NCBI GenBank assembly: GCA_039811185.1
Contig: JBDHYF010000007.1
Span: 1-64,000, forward strand
Source of the DNA: JAEZDR01 sp039811185
GTDB taxonomy: Bacteria; Bacteroidota; Bacteroidia; Chitinophagales; Chitinophagaceae
Length of the DNA: 64,000 nucleotides
Direction: 5' to 3'
In this document: positions 18,783-27,609 of the stretch, piece after piece
How the letters are laid out: every line of letters starts with the position of its first letter
Position numbering within the stretch: the first letter of the stretch is position 1
Notes under the pieces: generated by a model
Told to the model about the DNA's origin: nothing
The model's input: the letters and a program-made list of their open reading frames with translations, nothing else
Database searches by the model: none
Translations under genes and position numbers: made by a program

Positions 18783-19748
18783 ATGCATTCATTTAAAGAG
18801 TTATCAGAGCTTTTCTCCGGGCATTTATCGTCGTTTCGGTTTCCTGCACAGCCTGTTTCGCTATACGATCCCTGTGCTTATTTTCTGAACCTTGGCGGCA
18901 AAAGAATCCGGCCGGTTTTATGTTTGATGGCAGCGGAGCTTTTTGCAGAACTTTCCGACGATGCCTTTCATGCAGCCACCGCTATCGAGCTTTTTCACAA
19001 CTTTACGCTGGTACACGATGATATTATGGACAATGCCGTGCTGAGAAGAGGCAACGAAACCGTCCATCACAAATACGGAATGAATACGGCCATACTAAGC
19101 GGCGATGTGATTATGATTGAAGCCTATCAGCACTTGTCGAAAGTATCCACAAAAAATATTGCTCCTTTATTGGCGGCCTTCAATACAACGGCCCGTCAGG
19201 TGTGTGAAGGGCAGCAACTGGATATGGATTTTGAAAAGCAAAATCGTATCCGCCTCGAAGACTACATTCACATGGTGGCATTAAAAACCTCCGTCTTACT
19301 CGCGTGCAGTTTACAGATGGGCGCTATCACCGGCGGCGCGGGCGCAGGCAACTGCGAACATCTTTACAACTTCGGTAAAAACCTCGGCATTGCTTTTCAA
19401 ATACAGGATGACTACCTCGATGCGTTTGGAGAAAAAGAAAAAACCGGTAAAGAAGTGGGAGGCGACATTCGTCAGAACAAGAAAACCTTTCTGCTCCTGC
19501 ACGCAATGGAAAAGGCTTCACACCAACAGCAGTCTGAATTAAATGAACTGCTTGCCACCAACGCGCCCGACAAGATTGAGAAGGTGTTGAATATTTACCG
19601 TGATTGCAAGGCCGATAAATGGGCGCTCGATCTCAAAAATCAATATCTGGAAAAAGCCATGCACCATCTTGAAAAAGTGGCGGTTGTTTCTTCCCGAAAA
19701 ATGCCATTGTACGAAGTGTCTGAATTTTTAGTGAAAAGAGATTATTAG
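18783..19748 (+). CDS. Polyprenyl synthetase (trans-isoprenyl diphosphate synthase)
   Basis: This enzyme of about 321 residues makes an all-trans prenyl diphosphate by condensing isopentenyl diphosphate units. The first aspartate-rich motif is VHDDIMDNAVLRRG, the second is IQDDYLDAFG, and GGKRIRP near the N-terminus binds the pyrophosphate. Chain length (farnesyl, geranylgeranyl or the longer quinone side chain) cannot be told here. I chose the ATG of MHSFKELSELF because the -7 element lies just before it and the upstream codons do not resemble the family. Confidence 0.9.
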   Translation: MHSFKELSELFSGHLSSFRFPAQPVSLYDPCAYFLNLGGKRIRPVLCLMAAELFAELSDDAFHAATAIELFHNFTLVHDDIMDNAVLRRGNETVHHKYGMNTAILSGDVIMIEAYQHLSKVSTKNIAPLLAAFNTTARQVCEGQQLDMDFEKQNRIRLEDYIHMVALKTSVLLACSLQMGAITGGAGAGNCEHLYNFGKNLGIAFQIQDDYLDAFGEKEKTGKEVGGDIRQNKKTFLLLHAMEKASHQQQSELNELLATNAPDKIEKVLNIYRDCKADKWALDLKNQYLEKAMHHLEKVAVVSSRKMPLYEVSEFLVKRDY

Positions 19749-19769
19749 TCTACCGCAAACCAACTGCTC

Positions 19770-21467
19770 ATGTCATTATTGCGAAAAAAATCGATTGATA
19801 AAATTGTTGCAGAAGCGGCATCTGCTGCCTCCGCTGAAGGCCACTCTCATGGGGGGCTAAAAAAAGTTTTAAGTGTTAAAGACCTCACTTTTTTAGGTAT
19901 TGCGGCCATAGTGGGTGCCGGCATATTTTCCACTATTGGCTCTGCCGCTTTCAACGGCGGACCGGGCATTGTGTTTCTGTTTATCATCAGCGCTGTTACC
20001 TGCGGATTCAGCGCGCTCTGCTATGCAGAATTTGCGAGCCGGGTACCCATTTCGGGGAGTGCCTACACTTATGCCTACGTTTCATTTGGTGAGATCGTTG
20101 CCTGGATTATCGGATGGGCGCTCATTCTCGAGTATGCCATCGGAAATATTGTGGTGGCCATCAGCTGGAGTGGATATTTCAACAATTTATTGCGTGCATT
20201 CAACATTCACTTACCCGAATGGTTGCTGAACAATCCATTTACTGCAAAAGAGGGCTTTCAGGAAGCGCAGGCACTGCTGCTGTCGGGCACAGAACTTTCT
20301 GCCATTGCACGCCCGCTTCGCGAAGCCTATCTTGCTTACTTACATGCACCCGTTATCGGCGGATATAAATTCATTATAAACCTGCCTGCGTTTTTAATTG
20401 TTGTGATTATAACGGGCATAGCCTACCTCGGCATTCGCGAAAGCAAAAGATCTACAAATTTTATGGTGATCTTTAAACTCGCAGTGATTGTATTCATCAT
20501 TGCTTTCGGCTTTTTTTATGTAGACACCGACAACTGGAGCCCCTTCCTCCCCAATGGCTTTACAGGCGTGCTTGCGGGCGTATCGGCCGTGTTCTATGCG
20601 TACATTGGGTTCGACGCCATTTCTACCACGGCAGAGGAATGTAAGAACCCCCAGCGCGATCTTCCCAAAGGCATGATTTATTCGCTCATTATCTGTACCA
20701 TTTTGTATATCCTCATTGCACTCGTTCTTACAGGCATGGTAAGTTATACCGAATTGAAAGTAGATGATCCGCTGGCCTATGTTTTTGAGCGGCTGCAAAT
20801 GGGAAAAATCGGTTATTTAATTTCTGTCAGCGCAGTTATCGCCACTACCAGCGTGATGTTGGTGTTTCAGTTAGGACAACCGCGGATTTGGATGAGCATG
20901 AGCCGCGATGGACTGCTGCCGAAGAAGTTTGCAAAGGTGCATCCACGATTTCATACGCCATCGTTTGCAACCATCATTACGGGTTTGCTGGTAGGCATTC
21001 CGGCCTTGGTATTGCCCGGCGATATCGTTACCGATCTCACAAGTATCGGAACATTGTTTGCGTTTGTTTTGGTATGCTTCGGCGTATTGGTGCTGCCGGC
21101 TATTACAAAAACAAAAGGCAAATTCAGGCTTCCCTATATTAACGGCAAATACATCATTCCCGTTGTTGTGCTCATCTTTATCTATATTTTCAAAAGCCGC
21201 CTCATTGCTGCATTTGAGAACATCAGCAACGAAGGCTATCAGGAAATTCTTTTCATCATATTTGTGGCAATAGCATTGGTGGTGGCGGTTAAAACTTTTA
21301 TCAATAACTACTCTTTCATACCCATTTTCGGAGCGTTGTGTTGCCTGTATTTAATGATAGAAATTCCGGCCGTAAGCTGGCTGTGGTTTTTTGTTTGGAT
21401 GGCAACCGGCCTGCTCATATACTTTTTGTACGGAAGAAAAAACAGTAAGCTATTAAGGCAGCCTTAA
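19770..21467 (+). CDS. APC-family amino acid permease
   Basis: This 565-residue transporter has about a dozen hydrophobic helices. The first begins with FLGIAAIVGAGIFSTIG, the unwound-helix motif that binds substrate in APC carriers, and FYAYIGFDAISTTAEE marks helix 6. The overall pattern resembles the cationic amino acid transporter (CAT) group, though substrate cannot be assigned. An N-terminal cytoplasmic stretch of about 40 residues precedes the first helix. It starts 21 bases after the polyprenyl synthetase stop and may share its transcript. Confidence 0.88.
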   Translation: MSLLRKKSIDKIVAEAASAASAEGHSHGGLKKVLSVKDLTFLGIAAIVGAGIFSTIGSAAFNGGPGIVFLFIISAVTCGFSALCYAEFASRVPISGSAYTYAYVSFGEIVAWIIGWALILEYAIGNIVVAISWSGYFNNLLRAFNIHLPEWLLNNPFTAKEGFQEAQALLLSGTELSAIARPLREAYLAYLHAPVIGGYKFIINLPAFLIVVIITGIAYLGIRESKRSTNFMVIFKLAVIVFIIAFGFFYVDTDNWSPFLPNGFTGVLAGVSAVFYAYIGFDAISTTAEECKNPQRDLPKGMIYSLIICTILYILIALVLTGMVSYTELKVDDPLAYVFERLQMGKIGYLISVSAVIATTSVMLVFQLGQPRIWMSMSRDGLLPKKFAKVHPRFHTPSFATIITGLLVGIPALVLPGDIVTDLTSIGTLFAFVLVCFGVLVLPAITKTKGKFRLPYINGKYIIPVVVLIFIYIFKSRLIAAFENISNEGYQEILFIIFVAIALVVAVKTFINNYSFIPIFGALCCLYLMIEIPAVSWLWFFVWMATGLLIYFLYGRKNSKLLRQP

Positions 21468-21489
21468 CCTTTGCATAAAACCGGCTACC

Positions 21490-21497
21490 TACTTTTG
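21490..21497 (+). promoter_or_regulatory. -7 element of the DUF2027/Smr gene
   Basis: TACTTTTG fits TAnnTTTG, 12 nt before the ATG of MKYQIGDKI. Confidence 0.55.
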
Positions 21498-21509
21498 CAG
21501 AGAAGTGTT

Positions 21510-22541
21510 ATGAAATATCAAATCGGGGATAAGATTATTGTACTGCACAGCGACGAAGAAGGCGAGGTGATCGACATCATTAACGACAATATGGTGATGA
21601 TTGAGGTGAGAGGAGTAAAGTTTCCTGCCTATTTAGACCAGATTGATTTTCCATATTATAAACGTTTTACAGCGAAAAAGCTGTTTCCGGGAGTGGGTGC
21701 GCCGAAGCCGAAAATTTATATAGACGATGTACCGAAGGAGCGAAAGCAGCCCTTAAAAGACAGAAGCATCGACGGCGTATGGATAAAGTTGATCCCAAAA
21801 TTTATGACCGATGAGTTTGGCGATGAAAGTGTGGAGCTGTTTAAAATTTATCTGACCAATAAAACCGACATAGCGTATCGTTTTTTATACCGTCAGGGCT
21901 TTTTTGGTGCGGCGGAATTTGAGTTGAAGAACGAAATTCTGCCGTTTCAGGATTTTTATGTGCACGATGTGGAGTTTGCCGGATTTAACGATCAGCCTTT
22001 CTTCAATTTTGAATTTGAACTTACGGTTCCGCAGAAAGGAAAAGCGGATTGGTTTGAGCGGGAATTGAAATGGAAGCCCAAGCAAATTTATAAGCTTGTA
22101 GAGGAGATGAAACGGAAGAACGAGCCATTTATCTCTCAAAAGTTGTTCGACGAGTTTCCGGCAAAAAAGGAAGAAGCAACCGGGCTCGACCTGTCGGCAC
22201 TAAGCAAATCGGGTTACAAGGTGTTAGTGCAGAAAGCGCTCTATCAGAAGCCGTCGCCGCGATCGGTTGTTGATCTTCACATCGAAAAAATCATCGACGA
22301 TTACCGCGGACTCAGCAACCTTGAAATACTTACCATTCAACTAAAAGAGTTTGAGAAGTGGTATGATATTGCAGTTGAAAATTATCAACCTTCGCTCATC
22401 GTTATTCATGGAGTAGGGAAGGGAAAACTGAAGGAGGAAATTCATGAGTTACTGAAAGGGCGGTCGGAAGTGAAAACCTTCGTAAATCAATACCATCCTT
22501 CTTTCGGATATGGCGCTACGGAAATCTTTTTTACCTACTAA
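21510..22541 (+). CDS. DUF2027 and Smr domain protein
   Basis: This protein of about 343 residues has an N-terminal small barrel beginning MKYQIGDKIIVLHSD, a middle DUF2027-type beta domain, and a C-terminal Smr domain. The Smr part shows VVDLHIEKI and the loop IHGVGKGKLKEEI, the pattern of Smr nucleases related to the MutS2 C-terminus. Smr domains bind or nick nucleic acid; the role of this Bacteroidetes combination is not known. The ATG used lies just after a -7 element; an upstream in-frame TTG overlaps that element. Confidence 0.8.
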   Translation: MKYQIGDKIIVLHSDEEGEVIDIINDNMVMIEVRGVKFPAYLDQIDFPYYKRFTAKKLFPGVGAPKPKIYIDDVPKERKQPLKDRSIDGVWIKLIPKFMTDEFGDESVELFKIYLTNKTDIAYRFLYRQGFFGAAEFELKNEILPFQDFYVHDVEFAGFNDQPFFNFEFELTVPQKGKADWFERELKWKPKQIYKLVEEMKRKNEPFISQKLFDEFPAKKEEATGLDLSALSKSGYKVLVQKALYQKPSPRSVVDLHIEKIIDDYRGLSNLEILTIQLKEFEKWYDIAVENYQPSLIVIHGVGKGKLKEEIHELLKGRSEVKTFVNQYHPSFGYGATEIFFTY

Positions 22542-22553
22542 TTTTTTCTTTAA

Positions 22554-23600
22554 ATGAACGCCATCGATTCAGTCAATATCAAATCGGCCATCGTACACAA
22601 AGTGGGCAATCCTGCACGGGGAGAGGCTTTACAGCTGTCGGAGAATACCTTGTCGCTAAACGACCTGATGGTTGCTGATATGCTGAAGCACTACTTCTTA
22701 AAACATTTCAACGAAAACGAACAATACCATTTTACGCACATCAGCAATATTGAACTTAATGAAGTTTTCGATTATGCCGGAAAGGTTTTTGAAAATCATA
22801 AAAGCTTTAAAAAATGCGCTGCACTCATTGCGCAATTTCTTTATGCAAAAAGCACACACGTAAAAATTAAAGAAGGCGAGTTGTATGTGGTTTTATTTGA
22901 AAACATTGGAATCGGTAACCAATATACAGAAGCGCTCGGCATTTTTAAAAGTGAAAGTGCAGAAACTTTTTTACGCGTATTCCGGCACGGCGCCTCATTG
23001 GAGGTTGGAGCTGAAAACGGCATCGACTTAAAGAAGCTCGACAAAGGCTGCCTTATTTTCAACGCCAACAAAGAGGAGGGATATATTGTTTTACATGTGG
23101 ATAATTTAAACCGGCATCAGGGAACGCAGTACTGGATGGACGAATTTCTTCAAATAAAGCCTTACACCGGAAACTACCATCAAACCGATAAAGCAATGGA
23201 TATGTGTAAGCTTTTTATCAGTAACGATTATCAGGACAAGTTCGAGGTTACCAAGTCCGATCAGATTCATTTGTTGAATAAGAGCATGGATTTTTTTCGA
23301 TCCAAGGAGCAGTTTACTCTCAACGAGTTTTCCGAGGAGGTGCTTCATCATCGGGAAGTGGTAGATGCTTTTGAAACTTTTAAAAACAAGTATCAGTCTG
23401 CGAAGGATGTTTCATTCGATGATCCCTTCGATATTCACCTTGCGGCGGTAAAGAAGCAGCAACGCCACTTTAAATCGGTTTTAAAGCTGGATAAAAATTT
23501 TCATGTGTATATACATGGCAAGCGCGAGCTGATTGAAAAAGGATTCGACGACAGCGTTGGAAAGAATTTCTATAAGCTTTTTTTCGATGAAGAGTCCTGA
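22554..23600 (+). CDS. Nucleoid-associated protein NdpA/YejK family
   Basis: This 348-residue soluble protein matches the 37-kDa nucleoid-associated protein family (NdpA/YejK). It has an N-terminal half with KSAIVHKVGNPARGE and a long C-terminal half with YDDPFDIHLA-like and KRELIEKGFD segments near the end. Members bind the nucleoid, but their function is unclear. The stop touches the stop of the convergent MscS gene with no base between them. It follows the Smr gene by 12 bp and may be cotranscribed. Confidence 0.7.
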   Translation: MNAIDSVNIKSAIVHKVGNPARGEALQLSENTLSLNDLMVADMLKHYFLKHFNENEQYHFTHISNIELNEVFDYAGKVFENHKSFKKCAALIAQFLYAKSTHVKIKEGELYVVLFENIGIGNQYTEALGIFKSESAETFLRVFRHGASLEVGAENGIDLKKLDKGCLIFNANKEEGYIVLHVDNLNRHQGTQYWMDEFLQIKPYTGNYHQTDKAMDMCKLFISNDYQDKFEVTKSDQIHLLNKSMDFFRSKEQFTLNEFSEEVLHHREVVDAFETFKNKYQSAKDVSFDDPFDIHLAAVKKQQRHFKSVLKLDKNFHVYIHGKRELIEKGFDDSVGKNFYKLFFDEES

Positions 23601-24389
23601 TTAAGCCATGCCGGGAAGTTTGTAACCTTTTTGTTTTAAGCCGCTGATGATTGCCTGCTGAATCTGCATTTTGTTATCGATATAGCCATGAGCATCTACC
23701 CAGGCGTTTATAAAAATTTTATAGCCGTCGGGTTCAACGTTCATCATGCCTACTCTTACCGGAGGATCGGGCAACACCATGCTTTGTTGGAGCAGAATGG
23801 CGGTGATCGCTTTCTTCAACTCTTCAAACTCGAATCCGTAATGGAATTTCATTTCTACGTCGATTCGTCTTTTTCCTTCGCGGCTTAGGTTAATAATTAC
23901 TTCGTTAGAAAGCTTGCTGTTGGGAATAATAACGGTTTTATTATCGTAGGTGAGCACTACGGTGTTGAAGATGTTGATGGCGCAAACCACACCTTCCTGT
24001 CCCTGAGAAATAATGATGTCGCCAACACGGTATGGTTTTAAAATGAGGATGAGAATACCACTTGTAAAATTCTGTAGTGTGCCGGATAAAGCCAGTCCTG
24101 CTGCCACACCGAAGGCTCCAATGATGGCGGCGAAGATGGTCATACGGATGCCAAGAATTTGCATAATGGCCAACACCAGTAAAACCTGAAGACCGGCAGA
24201 AATGAGGCTCGTTAAAAAAGGACGAAGCGAGGCATCCATTTTTTTTGAGCGCATGCCTTTACGCAGTGTGCGGTTAATAAGCCGGATAACCCATTGACCA
24301 ATAAAGAACAGTACAATGGCGATAAGAAATTTAGGCCCGTTAACAGCAACCCAGTGAGAAAGCCTGTCGAAAATTGTATTCAAATCCAT
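23601..24389 (-). CDS. Small mechanosensitive channel, MscS family
   Basis: This 262-residue protein has three transmembrane helices (about 18-36, 63-85 and 88-112) and a cytoplasmic vestibule domain. The pore helix and following segment include GVAAGLALSGTLQNFTSG and RVGDIIISQGQEG, typical of MscS. It should open under membrane tension to release solutes during osmotic downshock. It lacks the C-terminal extensions of larger MscS homologues. It converges with the NdpA-like gene. Confidence 0.9.
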   Translation of the reverse strand: MDLNTIFDRLSHWVAVNGPKFLIAIVLFFIGQWVIRLINRTLRKGMRSKKMDASLRPFLTSLISAGLQVLLVLAIMQILGIRMTIFAAIIGAFGVAAGLALSGTLQNFTSGILILILKPYRVGDIIISQGQEGVVCAINIFNTVVLTYDNKTVIIPNSKLSNEVIINLSREGKRRIDVEMKFHYGFEFEELKKAITAILLQQSMVLPDPPVRVGMMNVEPDGYKIFINAWVDAHGYIDNKMQIQQAIISGLKQKGYKLPGMA

Positions 24390-24428
24390 GCGATAAATTC
24401 TTACCGCAAAGCAAAAAAACTATGCCAA

Positions 24429-24887
24429 TCAAAGATTTATCGTCCGCAGCATCCGGGCAACACGTTTATCAATCGGCAGGCTCATTTCTTCTTCGGTTAA
24501 TTCTGCAAGCGGCAGCCAGCGCAGCGACTCGCAGTTTTCGGCCGACAATAGTTGTTCTGCACTGAAATTGTTTTTTCTGACATTTGCGCTCAGCTCAGCG
24601 CCGCCGGTGCGCTCCACAATGTAGTAAACAGAAATAATTTGCTCTTGTTTGTTGAAGGCCGACGGCTGAAAGTAATCGGTAGTGTAAAAGTGATTTTTAA
24701 CCTGTACTTCAATACCGGTTTCCTCGCTAAACTCTCTCTTCAAACAATCTAAAAGCCCTTCTCCAAACTCCAGTCCTCCACCGGGAAACTTCGTATAAAA
24801 CCTGCCCCTTATTTTCTCATCGCTTAACAAAATATTACCGGCATTATCGAACAAAAGCCCATATACACGAATGTTGAATTTGTGCAT
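24429..24887 (-). CDS. NUDIX hydrolase
   Basis: The protein of about 152 residues carries a complete Nudix box, GGLEFGEGLLDCLKREFSEE followed by TGI, matching Gx5Ex7REUxEExGU in every fixed position. It would hydrolyse a nucleoside diphosphate linked to another group; the substrate is unknown. The start I prefer is the ATG overlapping the corA stop as TAATG; another ATG three codons upstream is possible. It is the last gene of a run with dapF and corA. Confidence 0.85.
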   Translation of the reverse strand: MHKFNIRVYGLLFDNAGNILLSDEKIRGRFYTKFPGGGLEFGEGLLDCLKREFSEETGIEVQVKNHFYTTDYFQPSAFNKQEQIISVYYIVERTGGAELSANVRKNNFSAEQLLSAENCESLRWLPLAELTEEEMSLPIDKRVARMLRTINL

Positions 24888-25825
24888 TAAAACCATTTTT
24901 TCTTGAGAAAATACCAGCCAATCAAAACCGAAATGGTGATGGATAAAATAACCGGAATATAAAAAGCATGCGCCGTATGCTGATAGGGAATGTCAACGTT
25001 CATTCCATAGATTCCCGTCACTAAAATCGGAAGAGAAAGAATGATGGTAATCGACGTGAGCCGCTTCATCACATTGTTGAGATTGTTGGAGATAATGCTC
25101 GCAAAAGCATCCATCGTGCTGCTAAGAATGGTGGTGTAAGTGTTGGCCATTTCCAGCGCCTGGCTGGTATCTACAATTAAATCTTCCAGCAATTCACGCT
25201 CATCTTCATTCAGCCCAAGAAAATTTGTTCGCGCCAGCTTCATCATCACCAGTTCATTACTCCGAAGCGCCGTAACAAAGTACACCAGACTTTTTTGAAT
25301 ACGCATCAGGTTCAGCAGTTCTTCATTTCTGTTGCTGTCGTACAGCTTCTGTTCGTATAAGTTCCTGCGCTGATTAATCTCTTTTAAAAACTCCATGTAG
25401 TTGTGAACAATCTTTTCGAAAATCTTCAGCACCATCATGTTTTTTTTATCCGGGTGCCGCTTCTGAAAGCTGTTCAGGAATTTTTTAATGGCTGCGTTGT
25501 CGAAAGAGTTTACGGTAACAATTTGGTTATGCGTTAAAATAATACAGATCGGAATGGTGATGTAGTAGGCATCGCTGTCGTTAAACGAATTATTTTCCGC
25601 CGGTGTTTTAATAACAATGAACCGAACGTTGTCTTCGATTTCAAATCGCGGCCGTTCGTCAATATCGAGCGAGTCGCGCAGAAACTCGATGGGTATTTCC
25701 AGATTCTCGCTCAGCTCAACAAACTCTTCTTCTTTCAGCGGCGGCGATACATTTACCCATGCGCCCATTTCAGGACGATCAATTTCTAAAGTGCGGCTGT
25801 TGGTATTTTTAAAATATTGGATCAT
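24887..25825 (-). CDS. CorA-family divalent cation transporter
   Basis: This protein of about 312 residues has a large N-terminal cytoplasmic funnel and two C-terminal transmembrane helices. The GMN selectivity signature is visible in GIYGMNVDIPY between the two helices, which places it in the CorA magnesium (or cobalt/nickel) channel family. The start is the ATG of MIQYFKNTNSR, because an upstream TTG would overlap the dapF stop. It is cotranscribed with dapF upstream and the NUDIX gene downstream. Confidence 0.88.
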   Translation of the reverse strand: MIQYFKNTNSRTLEIDRPEMGAWVNVSPPLKEEEFVELSENLEIPIEFLRDSLDIDERPRFEIEDNVRFIVIKTPAENNSFNDSDAYYITIPICIILTHNQIVTVNSFDNAAIKKFLNSFQKRHPDKKNMMVLKIFEKIVHNYMEFLKEINQRRNLYEQKLYDSNRNEELLNLMRIQKSLVYFVTALRSNELVMMKLARTNFLGLNEDERELLEDLIVDTSQALEMANTYTTILSSTMDAFASIISNNLNNVMKRLTSITIILSLPILVTGIYGMNVDIPYQHTAHAFYIPVILSITISVLIGWYFLKKKWF

Positions 25826-25841
25826 GCGCTGAAAAAAATGG

Positions 25842-26615
25842 TTATATGTCTGTTTCGCCTTTAAATACAAAAGTGGCAGGGCCGCAGAGCCAGATGTCGC
25901 GGAACTCGGTTTCGTTTACCTTTTGATATTCTACAATGAGTTCGCCTCCCGGTGTCCTTATCTCAAAATGATTAAAGCCCGCGTGCTTGGCAAAAACAAT
26001 GGCACTGGCAGTTACGCCGGTTCCACAGCTAAGGGTTTCATTTTCCACGCCGCGTTCGTAGGTACGTACAAAAAGATGCTGATGCCGCTGCTCCACAAAG
26101 TTTACGTTGATGCCTTCTTTCTCAAAACGCGGACTGTACCTTAACGTTTTTCCCTCCTCAAAAACATCTACTTTCTCCATATTGCCCACCTGCACTACCA
26201 AATGCGGAGAGCCGGTGTTTACAACGGTTCCGTCCATTTCGTGTGTGTAACTGTTTACATCCTGCATCTTTATACTGATCCATCCGTTGTCTTGTACAAC
26301 CGCTTCGTGCGGGCCGTCGGCAGCCATAAACAAATACTTCTTTTGTTTCAGCCCGTTGTCCATAACAAACTGAACAGCGCAGCGACCGCCGTTACCACAC
26401 ATCGTTCCCGGATTCCCATCGGCATTGTAATACACCATTTCAAAATCTGCCTGTGCGTGTTTTTGAATGATGATCAGCCCGTCGGCGCCAATACCAAAAT
26501 GCCGGTTACATAAGCGGTTTACTTCCACCGGCTGCAAACTAACGGGAACCATTCGTGCATCAACGATTACAAAGTCGTTTCCGGTTCCCTGATACTTACT
26601 AAAAAATATTTTCAT
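25842..26615 (-). CDS. dapF: Diaminopimelate epimerase
   Basis: DapF interconverts LL- and meso-diaminopimelate for lysine and peptidoglycan synthesis. The 257-residue protein has both catalytic cysteines in their expected settings, MCGNGGRC and LSCGTGVTAS, and the N-terminal KYQGTGNDFV. It starts 3 bp after the stop of the nucleoside phosphorylase gene, so the two are probably on one transcript. Confidence 0.95.
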   Translation of the reverse strand: MKIFFSKYQGTGNDFVIVDARMVPVSLQPVEVNRLCNRHFGIGADGLIIIQKHAQADFEMVYYNADGNPGTMCGNGGRCAVQFVMDNGLKQKKYLFMAADGPHEAVVQDNGWISIKMQDVNSYTHEMDGTVVNTGSPHLVVQVGNMEKVDVFEEGKTLRYSPRFEKEGINVNFVEQRHQHLFVRTYERGVENETLSCGTGVTASAIVFAKHAGFNHFEIRTPGGELIVEYQKVNETEFRDIWLCGPATFVFKGETDI

Positions 26616-26618
26616 AAG

Positions 26619-27488
26619 CTAAAGGGCGCTGATGATGCTAAGGGCTTTTACAATCAGGTTTTCAACCGCTTTGTCTTTGTCGGCCGAAAACTTCTTCACC
26701 ACCCGGTTGGCAACAATGGCATTTAAGCTAAGGCACTGATGCCCCATTAACCTGCCAAGGCCATAAATAGCGCTGCTTTCCATTTCGAAATTGCTGATGC
26801 GATGATTGCCAAGCGAGAAGGTGGTAAGCCTGTCAATTAACTCGGGATAGGCCAGGCCAAGGCGCAACACACGGCCCTGAGGCGCATAAAAACCCGGACA
26901 GGTTACGGTAATGCCATGATGAAAACCTTCAACAAAATGTTTCAGCAAACCAGGGCTGCACGAAAAAATGTAAGGTTGTGTTTCGTGCAATTGTGTATGC
27001 GTAATAAACTGCTCCATGATAGCATTCTCTTCATCGTTTTGGTCTTTGCGGTAGTAGTTAAGCAGGTTATCGAGCCCAAGGCCGTGTGTGCCTGCTACCA
27101 GCGCATCTACAGGAATTTCGGCCTGTAATGAACCACTTGTTCCCAAACGGAAAATCTGCAATTGAGTAAGTTCGTTTTTAACGGTGCGAGTTTCAAAATC
27201 GATATTCACCAGTGCGTCAACTTCGTTTAACGCAATGTCTATATTGTCGGGGCCGATTCCGGTTCCTATTACCGATATTCTTTTTTTACCTATGTAACCG
27301 GTATGTGTAACAAACTCGCGATGTTGGTTTTTGTGCTCAATTGAGTCGAAATGTTTGGAAACTTCTGCAACACGGTCGGGATCGCCAACGGTGATGATGG
27401 TATGCGCAATTTCTTCGGGCCGTACATCTAAATGATAAATCGCTCCCCGATCGTTAATAATCAGTTCGCTTTCTGCTATTCTCACCAT
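26619..27488 (-). CDS. PNP/UDP family nucleoside phosphorylase
   Basis: This 289-residue protein follows the uridine/purine nucleoside phosphorylase family. GDPDRVAEVS near residue 33 binds phosphate, GTGIGPDNIDI follows, and FEMESSAIYGL near the C-terminus carries the conserved Met-Glu that contact ribose. It would cleave nucleosides with phosphate for salvage; the base is not determined, though it looks closer to uridine phosphorylases. It is divergent from tex, and first in the dapF-corA-NUDIX run. Confidence 0.82.
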   Translation of the reverse strand: MVRIAESELIINDRGAIYHLDVRPEEIAHTIITVGDPDRVAEVSKHFDSIEHKNQHREFVTHTGYIGKKRISVIGTGIGPDNIDIALNEVDALVNIDFETRTVKNELTQLQIFRLGTSGSLQAEIPVDALVAGTHGLGLDNLLNYYRKDQNDEENAIMEQFITHTQLHETQPYIFSCSPGLLKHFVEGFHHGITVTCPGFYAPQGRVLRLGLAYPELIDRLTTFSLGNHRISNFEMESSAIYGLGRLMGHQCLSLNAIVANRVVKKFSADKDKAVENLIVKALSIISAL

Positions 27489-27609
27489 ATAAAAATTTTT
27501 GCAAAGATGGGAAAGAAAATTTTATCGGATTTATAAATTGATGAGGTTGCCGCAGCAGATTACGAGCAGCATATTTCTTTACATTCGCAGCCTTTTTAAC
27601 CGATGGAAT